From: a virus
Virus record (IMG/VR): IMGVR_UViG_3300009339_000004
Span: 1 to 37,578 of that record
DNA length: 37,578 nt
Reading direction: 5' to 3' (one strand)
Part shown: positions 15,286 through 22,609 of the stretch, in pieces
Layout of the letters: each line of letters begins with the position of its first letter
Position numbering within the stretch: the first letter of the stretch is position 1
Made by a program: the position numbers and the translations under genes
The notes under the pieces: generated by a model
Seen by the model: the letters and a program-made list of their open reading frames with translations, nothing else
Database searches by the model: none
What the model was told of the DNA's origin: nothing

Positions 15286-16062
15286 ATGATTAAACTTTTA
15301 GATGGAACAGAATGGGAAAAAGAAGAAATCGTCAAAAGAATGGAGGATGATTCTTTTTACTATGGTTACTTGGGTGAGGCAGCTTTATCTTCTAGCTCTA
15401 TTAAGAGTCTTGTTGATTCACCAGTTAAATATAAACACTACCTAACAAAAGACGACAACAACGTTCCAGCATTAAGAGAGGGCAGATTATTTCACGCTAT
15501 GCTTTTAGAATATGAAAAGCTACCTGATAAATATGCCTTTGTTGATGCTAGTTCAAGAAGAACAAATAAGTATAAAGACATAAAAGCAATACACCCAACA
15601 AAAGAGGTAATGCTTGAAAAGGAACTTAGGTCTATGTCTTATCTTGTTAAGTGTATTGAATCTAACTATGAGGCTAGTGAGCTTTTAAGGGGAGGTATAG
15701 CAGAGGTTGCTACAATAGGAGAAGTGTTTGACTTTCCTTTTCGTGGTAAAGCAGACTATGTTAAACAGGGTCATATTATAGATGTGAAAACAACTTCAAG
15801 TATTGACTCTTGGCTTTATGCTGCTAGATACAAATGGCATTATAACGTTCAGGCTTGGCTTTATATGCAACTATTTTCAATACAAAAGTTTACATTTTTG
15901 GTTATAGATAAAAGCAGTGGGGAGATTGGAATATATCAATGTAGCGAGGAATCTTTGGTGGAAGCTGAGGATAAGGTTAAAATCGCTTGTGATAATTACA
16001 GCAAATACTTCTACAATAAAACCGAGAGTGTGAATGAATACGTTAGAAAAGGATTTATATAA
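15286..16062 (+). CDS. PD-(D/E)XK exonuclease (RecE/YqaJ-like)
   Basis: 258 aa. ALREGRLFHAMLLE (about 62-75), VATIGEVFDFPFRGKADYV with Asp157, IIDVKTT with Asp166 and Lys168, and YNVQAWLYM (Gln189) form the classical viral exonuclease order. Such 5'-3' exonucleases (DUF3799/PF12684-type) resect double-strand ends to feed an annealase; ERF at 10719 is the expected partner although 4 kb away. It has its own promoter. Catalytic residues are all present. The C-terminus overlaps the next gene by 29 nt. Confidence 0.8.
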   Translation: MIKLLDGTEWEKEEIVKRMEDDSFYYGYLGEAALSSSSIKSLVDSPVKYKHYLTKDDNNVPALREGRLFHAMLLEYEKLPDKYAFVDASSRRTNKYKDIKAIHPTKEVMLEKELRSMSYLVKCIESNYEASELLRGGIAEVATIGEVFDFPFRGKADYVKQGHIIDVKTTSSIDSWLYAARYKWHYNVQAWLYMQLFSIQKFTFLVIDKSSGEIGIYQCSEESLVEAEDKVKIACDNYSKYFYNKTESVNEYVRKGFI

Positions 16063-16291
16063 AAAGAAAATAGATAGAAGTTATTACTTAACTTTAAGAG
16101 ACCTGTTAGCAGGAGTGTCTTACCAAGAACTAATAGAAGATTTGGTGGATTTTGAAAGGAAAGAAATGTATGAGCTTTGTGCAGGGATATTTAAAGCATT
16201 AAGACAGGCAAAAAATAAAACGTATAACGAAATAAAAATAGAGGTAGAAAAATATGAAAAAAAATATGAAAAAAACGAGGTTAGTTCTTGA
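16034..16291 (+). CDS. Hypothetical small helical protein
   Basis: 85 aa, highly charged and helical (KKKIDRSYYLTLRDLLAGVS, then ERKEMYELCAGIFKALRQAK and a Lys/Glu-rich tail). Overlaps the exonuclease by 29 nt and the DnaA-like gene by 38 nt, so it belongs to the same operon. No motif found. Confidence 0.55.
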   Translation: MNTLEKDLYKKKIDRSYYLTLRDLLAGVSYQELIEDLVDFERKEMYELCAGIFKALRQAKNKTYNEIKIEVEKYEKKYEKNEVSS

Positions 16292-16682
16292 TGTTCGAGA
16301 CATAAAAAACAAGGTTCAACAATCAGCAAAGTTAAAGTTAGCAAAAAACACTAGACTCAGAAAGTATGTTTATGCAAGAGCAATATACTTTAAGCTATGT
16401 AAAGAGTTTACTCATTCAACTTTGTCTGAAATAGGTAAAAGTGTAGGAAGAGACCACGCATCAGTTATACACGGACTGAAAGTTTTTAATGTTCTAATTA
16501 TGTATAGTGAATCTGTATTACAGCTATATAGTAAAATAAAAAAGGAGCTTCTATTTACAAGCTCTAAAGACTTAAAGAATTTTAACGATAGAAATTATTA
16601 TAAAATTAAATACGAAGAGCTTTTGGATAAGCACTATGCGTTGTTAGAAAAAATAGGTGAGACAGTTGAGGAAGAAATCTAA
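16254..16682 (+). CDS. Stand-alone DnaA domain IV-like DNA-binding protein
   Basis: 142 aa. Residues about 36-80 (RKYVYARAIYFKLCKEFTHS, then TLSEIGKSVGRDHASVIHGL) match DnaA domain IV, including the GRDHASV signature helix that contacts the DnaA box. No AAA+ domain is present: the rest is a short basic N-terminus and a helical C-terminus. It could mark the phage origin, recruit host DnaA or compete with it. Long N- and C-terminal overlaps (38 and 26 nt) tie it to its operon. Confidence 0.75.
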   Translation: MKKNMKKTRLVLDVRDIKNKVQQSAKLKLAKNTRLRKYVYARAIYFKLCKEFTHSTLSEIGKSVGRDHASVIHGLKVFNVLIMYSESVLQLYSKIKKELLFTSSKDLKNFNDRNYYKIKYEELLDKHYALLEKIGETVEEEI

Positions 16683-16965
16683 AGAGCAGATAGAGGCACA
16701 CAAAAAAAAGTATCATCTTGGAGAATACAGAAACCTATACAATCAAGACGCTGCTAGGTGGTGTATGGAAAGGGGATATAAAATATACCCTGTTCCTATA
16801 GAAAAATGTAGTCCAAGATGTTATAAGTTTAAACTTGTTGTTGAGTTTAACGGATTAACTCAAATGGGTAAAAAGATATATACAAACAAAGAATGGTCTG
16901 ACGCAGTATGGGGAACGCAAAATTATCTATATAAAAAGAATGGGAAGAAAACCGAAACAGTATAA
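16657..16965 (+). CDS. Hypothetical basic protein
   Basis: 102 aa from GTG 16657; TTG 16666 (MRKKSKEQIEAHKK) is an alternative, as no ATG fits. EAHKKKYHLGEYRNLYNQDA, RWCMERGYKIYPVPIEKC and FKLVVEFNG give a compact alpha/beta domain seen, I believe, in other flavobacterial phages near the terminase. No function known. Overlaps both neighbours by 26 nt. Confidence 0.5.
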   Translation: MRQLRKKSKEQIEAHKKKYHLGEYRNLYNQDAARWCMERGYKIYPVPIEKCSPRCYKFKLVVEFNGLTQMGKKIYTNKEWSDAVWGTQNYLYKKNGKKTETV

Positions 16966-17347
16966 GTATGTTAAAGAAAACGATGGAAGAAAAAATAATG
17001 GACGAAAACCAGGCGTTAGAAACGTGCCTGTTGTACGACCCACGTCTGTTGCTTCTGTTAACAATGCCAAACGAAACAGAATTGGAATCTATGCTTTAAA
17101 CGCAATGGCTAAAGTTTTTGGAAGTGAAGAGGCAGCTTGGGAATCATTAGCACAACAAGCAAAGCAATCCTTTCCTCACCTTAAATTGCTGTTTGAATAT
17201 AAGTATGGGAAACCTTTAGATACTCCAGAGGAGAAACAGCAGAAGGTAAACATAAATATAAAGAATCTTTTTACAGGCACACAAGAGGATGACAAAACAA
17301 TAGAACTAGATACTGATGAACAAGCCAATCCTGAATCAAAAGTATAA
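16940..17347 (+). CDS. terS: Putative small terminase subunit
   Basis: 135 aa directly before TerL, overlapping it by 32 nt. The N-terminal 45 residues are very basic with low complexity (MGRKPKQYKYVKENDGRKNN). A helical central part (IYALNAMAKVFGSEEAAWES, then QAKQSFPHLKLLFEYKYGKPLD) and an acidic C-terminus follow. Small terminases recognise the packaging site on DNA; position, size and charge support that, sequence similarity does not prove it. Confidence 0.6.
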   Translation: MGRKPKQYKYVKENDGRKNNGRKPGVRNVPVVRPTSVASVNNAKRNRIGIYALNAMAKVFGSEEAAWESLAQQAKQSFPHLKLLFEYKYGKPLDTPEEKQQKVNINIKNLFTGTQEDDKTIELDTDEQANPESKV

Positions 17348-18521
17348 TGCTCTTGGAAATGACACAAGGTATTTTGTTATGACAGGAGGAAGGGGTAGTG
17401 GAAAGTCCTTTGCCATTACAACCTTTTTAGCTTTCCTTACATTTGAACAAGGACATAAAATTCTTTTTACTCGCTACACAATGATTAGTGCAGCCAATTC
17501 AATTATCCCTGAGTTTTTAGAAAAGCTACAGCTTTACGATATACTAGACCACTTTAGAATAACTAAAGATGAAATCTTAAACATAAGCACTGGCAGCTCA
17601 ATCCTGTTCAAAGGGATTCGTACATCAGCAGGAAATCAAACAGCAGCACTTAAATCTATAAATGGAATTACGACTTGGGTTTTAGACGAAGCAGAGGAGA
17701 TGACAAAGGAAGAAGACTTTGATAAGATTGACCAGTCAGTTAGAGCAAAGACAAACCTTAATAGAGTTATAATGATATTAAACCCAGCAACAAAAGAGCA
17801 TTGGCTTTATCAAAGATTCTTTGCAGCTAAAGGGGTTAATCCAGGAACTAATCAGTGGAAGGGCAACGTTACATATATACACACTACATTTAAAGATAAC
17901 GAGGAGAACCTTTCAGAATCATTTTTAATACAATTAGAAGACATAAGAAGAAGAAGACCAGACAGATATAACCATCAAATAATGGGTGGATGGATGGATA
18001 AAGCTGAGGGTGTAATCTTCTCAAACTGGAAGACAGGGATGTTTAATGATTCAGCTAAATATATATATGGTCAAGACTTTGGGTTTTCAGTGGACCCAAC
18101 CGTTTTGGTTAAAGCAGCGATTGATGCAGATAGAAAAAGGATATGGATAAAAACAATGTATTGCAAAGCAGGAATGTCCACTAAAGAAATAGGAGAGTCT
18201 AACAGAAGATACGCAGGAGAAGATTTAATTGTATGTGATAGTGCAGAACCAAGACTTATATCAGAGCTTCAGTCTTACTGTAAAATAAAACCAACCATTA
18301 AACGCAAAGGGTCTATACTCACAGGTATTGCTCTTATACAGGATTATGATTTAATAATAGACCCAGATAGTGTTGAGCTTATTAAAGAGCTTAATAATTA
18401 TGTTTGGCACGAAAGAAACTCTAAGCCAGTAGATAAGTGGAATCACCAAATTGATGCACTAAGATACTGCACACAATATTTTTTAGCTAACGCTAATAAG
18501 GGTGTTTATGTTATAAGGTAA
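17316..18521 (+). CDS. terL: Terminase large subunit (Terminase_3 family)
   Basis: 401 aa. Walker A GGRGSGKS (24-31), Walker B TTWVLDEAEE (Asp124, Glu125) and a RNase H-like nuclease with Asp255 (YGQDFGFSVDP), Asp309 (IVCDSAEP) and Asp381 (HQIDALRY) are all intact. This is the PF04466/PF17288 packaging motor that cuts concatemers and drives DNA into proheads. It starts at ATG 17316 inside the TerS-like gene and ends with TAA 18519-18521, directly before a 17-bp repeat cluster. Confidence 0.92.
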   Translation: MNKPILNQKYNALGNDTRYFVMTGGRGSGKSFAITTFLAFLTFEQGHKILFTRYTMISAANSIIPEFLEKLQLYDILDHFRITKDEILNISTGSSILFKGIRTSAGNQTAALKSINGITTWVLDEAEEMTKEEDFDKIDQSVRAKTNLNRVIMILNPATKEHWLYQRFFAAKGVNPGTNQWKGNVTYIHTTFKDNEENLSESFLIQLEDIRRRRPDRYNHQIMGGWMDKAEGVIFSNWKTGMFNDSAKYIYGQDFGFSVDPTVLVKAAIDADRKRIWIKTMYCKAGMSTKEIGESNRRYAGEDLIVCDSAEPRLISELQSYCKIKPTIKRKGSILTGIALIQDYDLIIDPDSVELIKELNNYVWHERNSKPVDKWNHQIDALRYCTQYFLANANKGVYVIR

Positions 18522-18522
18522 T

Positions 18523-18755
18523 CTCTTAAACGCAGTAGGGTGTTTTCTATTCTCTTAAACGCAGTAGGTTAGAATTTTATCCAAATGTAGATGAAGGTAA
18601 AAAGGTAAACCAAAGAAAATGTTAAGACAGAAAACAAGACTCCTAATCCTATAGCTTTGTATTTTTCTTTTGCTTTTTTGCTAGTCATTAAACGCAGTAG
18701 GTAGTCTCTTAAACGCAGTAGGGTTGTTCTAATCTTAGCTCTTAAACGCAGTAGG
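18523..18755 (+). repeat. Cluster A: five copies of the 17-bp boundary repeat
   Basis: Copies at 18523, 18552, 18685, 18706 and 18739. Four read CTCTTAAACGCAGTAGG exactly; 18685 reads TCATTAAACGCAGTAGG. 18685 and 18706 are 21 bp apart. The first copy starts one base after the TerL stop. The whole gene-free stretch 18522-18913 holds this cluster, one possible minus-strand microgene, an A/T-rich run with TTAACAAA-type motifs and a promoter. Confidence 0.9.
18569..18688 (-). CDS. Possible minus-strand single-TM microprotein between repeats
   Basis: 39 aa on the minus strand: a Lys-rich start (MTSKKAKEKYK) followed by one strong membrane helix (LGVLFSVLTFSLVYLFTFIY). Its ATG is the complement of CAT in the repeat copy at 18685, and its stop lies directly beside the copy at 18552, so the frame is bounded on both sides by direct repeats. 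It would be the only gene on this strand. Composition looks like a true membrane peptide, but it could be chance in an A/T-rich gap. Confidence 0.4.
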   Translation of the reverse strand: MTSKKAKEKYKAIGLGVLFSVLTFSLVYLFTFIYIWIKF

Positions 18756-18857
18756 GGGGTGGTTGTTTTGTCTTTTCCTGTAAAATTCATAAAAACAAAG
18801 ATAGTAAATTTTAACAAACCTTTAACTAAATTTTAACAAAATATTAACATAATTTAT

Positions 18858-18888
18858 TTGGTGGTGTAAATTATAAAACATATTTTTG
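18858..18888 (+). promoter_or_regulatory. Bacteroidota-type promoter for the 475-aa gene
   Basis: TTG 18858-18860, a 20-nt spacer, TATTTTTG 18881-18888: full consensus match. The ATG at 18914 follows by 25 nt. Upstream lie TTAACAAA-rich motifs that could be operator sites. Confidence 0.78.
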
Positions 18889-18913
18889 CTCTTGAATTTT
18901 AAATACAAATAAT

Positions 18914-20341
18914 ATGATATATAAAGATAAATTGAAACAATTAGATAGTGAAATATCTAAGATTAATTCAGCTATCAAAGAACTTGATAATGCTGATTTA
19001 AAAACAAGAGAAGATAACTTAAAAAAGTTATTTGACGTTCATTACAAAATGGCTAATGATATGTATGGGTTTGGTTATTTTGTTTATGACTCAGAGATTC
19101 AAAAATTTTATACTACTCCTGATGTTTTTAATATATCAGAGGTTAGTAATTTTGTTGGGACTTTAGTTAATAACGATGAGGATAAAGAGACTGTAAATTT
19201 AATACATAATAAGCTAACAAATAATGTTACCTTTAGTGACTTCAAAGACGCTTTTTTAAAAGGTGGTCCTTATTCATTAGAGAGAACACTTGTTGTTTAC
19301 AAATGGGACACTAAATCTTTTATGAAAAGGTTTGAATCAAATTATTCAGGTATGAAGCAAACTTGTGGATTATTAGAAGCGTTAGAACAAGACATACTAG
19401 AAGATATTAAAAGGTCTTGTATTAATATTGAGATTCAGTTTGGATATTCTCAATATGAGGAAAGTTCAGATGATGAAAATTCAGAGCCAATTAAAGCTGA
19501 TAAGATTTATGTTAAATATATAGAGTTAACTAGGGACGCTAACAAACTGGTTTACCTTCGTGCAAATAATTATAAGGATGATAAAATTCCTTTTGTCGAT
19601 ATGTCAAATAAGTTATCAGAAATCCGAAATATTTACAATAATTGTGTTATAAATATTTGTAGAGACGAGTCAGATTTAATGATTGCTTTAAATACTTTTA
19701 GTATTGCTAAAGACGATTCAGCTAAAACTGATTTAGATATTAAATTAGATACGCTAAAGACTCAAAGAAGAGTGACTTATAGGCAACACATATATAACGA
19801 TATGGACGAGATTGAATTAAAGCCAATAGATACAACTGAAGAGACTGAAAGGTGGAACTCAGAGACTAAACAAGATGAGAAGTGCGAAAGGTATAATTTC
19901 TATCATATGAGGTCTTTACGTAAATTTTGGACGACTTCTAACATTGAGGTTGATAATGTTCAAAAGGTAGTGGTCCTGAAAAGGAATGAGTCTAAGGTTA
20001 AGTTAAGAATTTTCGTTACTAGAAAATTTTGGATAGATAGTGAGGGAAATTTATTATCGTCTCCTTATGGAAGGAAAGATGTTAAACAGATTTTTCTTCC
20101 TATGTATATAGATAAACTTGTTGACCCAAGACTTTATATTGACTTTGTTGTTAAGTATAAAGAAGCTACGCTTAAAGGTTTATTAGATACTAGCGATACT
20201 GAATATTTAGACAGAATTAATTATATTGAAAATAAGATATATAATAATCAGTCTCGTTCAGTTTCAAATTGGAAGTGGTTATTTCCTGAAGAGGTATATT
20301 CTAGCTACAATGTTTCCGAATTAAACTTAATAGAGTGGTAA
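18914..20341 (+). CDS. Large orphan protein of unknown function
   Basis: 475 aa, no family recognised. It begins with a coiled-coil-like helix (DKLKQLDSEISKINSAIKEL), continues with mixed alpha/beta, an acidic linker near 185-195 and a charged C-terminus ending NLIEW. Many Asp, Lys, Tyr and Asn; few Cys; no signal peptide, membrane helix, Walker or HTH motif seen. It is the largest non-structural gene and the first of the early block, under a perfect promoter and next to the repeat cluster. Candidates include a host-takeover or anti-defence protein, but nothing in the sequence proves it. Its TAA shares a base with the next ATG. Confidence 0.7.
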   Translation: MIYKDKLKQLDSEISKINSAIKELDNADLKTREDNLKKLFDVHYKMANDMYGFGYFVYDSEIQKFYTTPDVFNISEVSNFVGTLVNNDEDKETVNLIHNKLTNNVTFSDFKDAFLKGGPYSLERTLVVYKWDTKSFMKRFESNYSGMKQTCGLLEALEQDILEDIKRSCINIEIQFGYSQYEESSDDENSEPIKADKIYVKYIELTRDANKLVYLRANNYKDDKIPFVDMSNKLSEIRNIYNNCVINICRDESDLMIALNTFSIAKDDSAKTDLDIKLDTLKTQRRVTYRQHIYNDMDEIELKPIDTTEETERWNSETKQDEKCERYNFYHMRSLRKFWTTSNIEVDNVQKVVVLKRNESKVKLRIFVTRKFWIDSEGNLLSSPYGRKDVKQIFLPMYIDKLVDPRLYIDFVVKYKEATLKGLLDTSDTEYLDRINYIENKIYNNQSRSVSNWKWLFPEEVYSSYNVSELNLIEW

Positions 20342-20511
20342 TGGATAGCTATACAGCGATTGGATTAGCAGAGGGTTTCATTGAAGGAGATGAGACCTCT
20401 GTTATTCAAGCGTGGCAGTATCTTCACGATACAGGAAGAGCATACCAGCTACAAGGTTGGTTTGGCAGACAAGCTACAAGTTTAATAGAACAAGGAATAA
20501 TAAAAGAATAA
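20341..20511 (+). CDS. Small DUF7417-like protein
   Basis: 56 aa. IGLAEGFIEGDE, AWQYLHDTGRAYQLQGWFGR and ATSLIEQGII fit a short domain common in phages and known to me as DUF7417, with the diagnostic 'YL.DTG..WQLQG..GR.A..LI..G' layout. No function established. Start overlaps the previous stop (TAATG). Confidence 0.65.
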   Translation: MDSYTAIGLAEGFIEGDETSVIQAWQYLHDTGRAYQLQGWFGRQATSLIEQGIIKE

Positions 20512-20515
20512 GATT

Positions 20516-20689
20516 ATGACAATAGAAAAAGATAAAATAAGAATAGAGAAAGTGGCGAATTGGTTACTACAAAATTCAGATTATTATATGGAACTTGCTT
20601 TAGAAGAAGCAGAAGATATGTTAATAGAAGATGTAAATATGTTTTATGAAATACTTTCATATACACCTAAAACAATAGAAGAACTATAA
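20516..20689 (+). CDS. Small acidic protein, unknown
   Basis: 57 aa, acidic and helical (LALEEAEDMLIEDVNMFYEI). Starts 4 nt after the preceding stop. No motif; a typical small early-phage protein that may bind a host target. Confidence 0.5.
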   Translation: MTIEKDKIRIEKVANWLLQNSDYYMELALEEAEDMLIEDVNMFYEILSYTPKTIEEL

Positions 20690-20701
20690 AAAAATAAGAT
20701 T

Positions 20702-20914
20702 ATGACAAGACAAGAAATAATTTCAGATTATGCTAATGACCTGTATGATTCTATTGATTTTTTAGAATATGTTATGAATAAGATAGATTATTCTAAGAAG
20801 GAAAGAAAAATACTTTTTGACTTAGCAAGAGATAGGCGTGTAATAGAAAACGAATATCTTGAAATAGCTGAAGAGGTTGCTGATGAATTTAAAGATGTAG
20901 TCAGATACGCTTAA
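20702..20914 (+). CDS. Small acidic protein, unknown
   Basis: 70 aa, helical and acidic (DYANDLYDSIDFLEYVMNKI, then an ARDRRVIENEYLEIAEEVADEF end). No motif recognised. It ends the first early operon; 150 bp without a gene follow, in which I see only a short inverted pair ATTG/CAAT and no clear promoter. Confidence 0.55.
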   Translation: MTRQEIISDYANDLYDSIDFLEYVMNKIDYSKKERKILFDLARDRRVIENEYLEIAEEVADEFKDVVRYA

Positions 20915-21064
20915 AGCTATGTGGGTTACGTTCACTTTGTGATAGGCATTGATATATAGCAATAGATATAAGACCACAGACTAAATACGGGGCATTCTAG
21001 CGTTGAAATCATATAAGTCCTATTGCACAGAGTGAGTTTGTATAATTAATAAATAACCAAAACT

Positions 21065-21244
21065 ATGGAAACACCTAAAAGTATGTATCTAATAATGTAT
21101 ACAGATTCAGATGATTTTAAAGCTATTACAAATGACTATCAGAAATGGATAGATGAATATAATCAAGACCCAGCACTTGATGAAGATGAAAAATACACTT
21201 TAGATGACTTTAGAATAATAGATATAAAACCAACAATATTTTAA
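21065..21244 (+). CDS. Small acidic protein, unknown
   Basis: 59 aa, rich in Asp and Tyr (YLIMYTDSDDFKAITNDYQK, DEDEKYTLDDFRIIDIK). The YLIMYTDSDDF start and the C-terminal strand suggest a small alpha/beta fold. Twelve bases separate it from the next gene. No family recognised. Confidence 0.5.
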   Translation: METPKSMYLIMYTDSDDFKAITNDYQKWIDEYNQDPALDEDEKYTLDDFRIIDIKPTIF

Positions 21245-21256
21245 ACAACTAAAACT

Positions 21257-21526
21257 ATGACACTAACAGATAACGAAGAAACAACTATTTGTCTTAGAAA
21301 AGCAAAGGTTATTCATTCAGAAATAAAAGAAATAATTGGGTTATCATACCCAAGTGAAGATTCAGATTATTTAACAATTCAAATGTTGGATTGGGACGGT
21401 AAAGAAATTATTATTCAGCTATCAGCTTATGATTGGATAAATTGGTTTGACAATAAAACATTAAAAATGATTGGGGATTCTTTAAATAAAATTGTAACAA
21501 AGAAAACATCATCAATTAAAAACTAA
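21257..21526 (+). CDS. Hypothetical protein
   Basis: 89 aa. Alternating strands and one helix (ICLRKAKVIHSEIKEIIGLS, IQMLDWDGKEIIIQLSAYDW) suggest a small beta-rich domain; the C-terminus is basic. No motif recognised. Last gene before repeat cluster B. Confidence 0.55.
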   Translation: MTLTDNEETTICLRKAKVIHSEIKEIIGLSYPSEDSDYLTIQMLDWDGKEIIIQLSAYDWINWFDNKTLKMIGDSLNKIVTKKTSSIKN

Positions 21527-21533
21527 AACTATT

Positions 21534-21640
21534 CTCTTAAACGCAATAGGGTAAACTGGTCTCTTAAACGCAGTAGGGTAATCATTAAACGCAGTAGGCA
21601 GATTCTTAAACGCAGTAGGCAGATTCTTAAACGCAGTAGG
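21534..21640 (+). repeat. Cluster B: five copies of the 17-bp boundary repeat
   Basis: Copies at 21534 (CTCTTAAACGCAATAGG), 21561, 21582 (TCATTAAACGCAGTAGG), 21603 and 21624. The last four have an exact 21-bp period (17-bp unit plus 4-bp spacers GTAA, CAGA, CAGA), which is two turns of B-DNA. The cluster starts a few bases after the stop at 21526. Confidence 0.9.
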
Positions 21641-21687
21641 TCAAATTCGTTATTTAGAATGATTCTAAATAGGAAGATGTTTTTACC

Positions 21688-22079
21688 AAATGTTAAAGTT
21701 TTGTTAAAGTGCATAAATTATTTTGATATTATAAATTATTTTTGTATAGAGTTTTGAAATGTTAAAGTTTTGTTAAAGTGCGTTAAATATTTGGATATTA
21801 TCTTTTTTTGTTTATGGGCATTGAAATATAAAAGTTGCAATATTATAAAACAAAAATGACAATTCCTAGTAAATAATGTTAAAGTTTTGTTAATATCTTT
21901 TAAGCTACTTTTTGTTAGCTCTAAGGGATTTTAGCTTGTTTTTGGTATCCTACTATTAAAAAGTTAAGAAAGTGCGTTAAACGTGATTTACCAGCAACAA
22001 CAAGGGTTGCGAGAGGGTTTCCCTGTAAGTTACTGATGCTTAATATATTATCCTTCAAATGTTAAAGTTTTGTTAATAT
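21688..22079 (+). repeat. Four copies of TGTTAAAGTTTTGTTAA
   Basis: The 17-mer is exact in four places: 21691-21707, 21760-21776, 21877-21893 and 22060-22076. Copies 1 and 2 continue with AGTGCRT and copies 3 and 4 with TAT. Related TTAACAAA sequences occur at 18810-18850 on the other strand. Probably binding sites for a regulator or origin protein; the family is distinct from the 17-bp boundary repeat. Confidence 0.85.
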
Positions 22080-22142
22080 TATATTTTTATAGTGCTATTT
22101 ATTTTTTTATTTGTAGTATTGTTATGTGGAAATAAAAATAAA

Positions 22143-22158
22143 TGTTCCACGTGAAACA
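22143..22158. promoter_or_regulatory. parS: parS-like site (ParB-binding palindrome)
   Basis: TGTTCCACGTGAAACA is identical to the chromosomal parS site known from Bacillus subtilis (consensus TGTTNCACGTGAAACA). It lies 29 nt before the ATG at 22187 in the gene-free region. No parA or parB homologue occurs in this phage, so the host ParB would be the binder. Site identity is seen; function is inferred. Confidence 0.7.
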
Positions 22159-22186
22159 TAAAATAATATAAACTAAAGATAATAAT

Positions 22187-22456
22187 ATGAGAAACAAAAA
22201 CATTAGAAAAAGTCACTTAGGAAAAATAACAGAAACACTAAAGGATGATATTAGAGTCAACCGAATTTCTTTGGGTCCAAGAAGAGATAGCGACAGTATT
22301 TATATAAGTATATGTGGGGGAGCTGTTACGGGGCATTTAAATATAGTTACCAATATGTGCCATATAACCCCTGATGACATTAATATAAATACATTGACAG
22401 AGGAAGACAAATACACTTTAGCGAGTGAATTAGAAATTTATATTGAACGAAGATAA
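22187..22456 (+). CDS. Hypothetical protein downstream of the parS-like site
   Basis: 89 aa. A basic N-terminus (MRNKNIRKSHLGK), then alternating strands (SIYISICGGAVTGHLNIVTN) and an acidic helical end (TEEDKYTLASELEIYIERR). No motif recognised. It opens the second early operon; the next ATG follows at 1 nt spacing. Confidence 0.55.
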   Translation: MRNKNIRKSHLGKITETLKDDIRVNRISLGPRRDSDSIYISICGGAVTGHLNIVTNMCHITPDDININTLTEEDKYTLASELEIYIERR

Positions 22457-22457
22457 T

Positions 22458-22607
22458 ATGCGACCAACGACAACATTCAAAAATAAAGACCTTCAAAAGA
22501 AGGTAAGAATGCAAAACACGATAACAGCTAGACAAATAGCTATGCACACGGTGGGACAAAGACAGACAAGACCGTTAAGATATAACGAAAATAAATTGTG
22601 GGCGTAA
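22458..22607 (+). CDS. Small basic protein, unknown
   Basis: 49 aa, Arg/Lys/Gln/Thr-rich, with no hydrophobic core (TTFKNKDLQKKVRMQNTITA). Tightly spaced between neighbours, which supports translation. Possibly nucleic-acid binding. Confidence 0.4.
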   Translation: MRPTTTFKNKDLQKKVRMQNTITARQIAMHTVGQRQTRPLRYNENKLWA

Positions 22608-22609
22608 TT

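Larger units (their letters stand above)
21641..22186. other. Gene-free regulatory region
   Basis: About 550 bp without a credible gene. It holds four copies of TGTTAAAGTTTTGTTAA, a TATTTTTG -7-like element at 21737-21744 without a well-placed -33, a hairpin-capable stretch GCAACAACAAGGGTTGC near 21995, and a parS-like site. Candidate for the origin or a control region of early transcription. Confidence 0.6.

Noticed and set aside
18689-18817. Longer N-terminus of the minus-strand membrane frame
   Set aside because: The extra residues are repeat-encoded LLRLR-type sequence; the ATG at 18688 gives a normal Lys-rich start.
18523-21640. Repeat clusters as CRISPR arrays
   Set aside because: Units are only 17 bp, spacers are 4 bp or irregular and often shared, and no cas gene is present.
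21529-21714. Minus-strand frame of 61 aa with LLRLR repeats
   Set aside because: It is only the translation of the repeat array on the other strand; no domain-like part, unlike the frame at 18569-18688.
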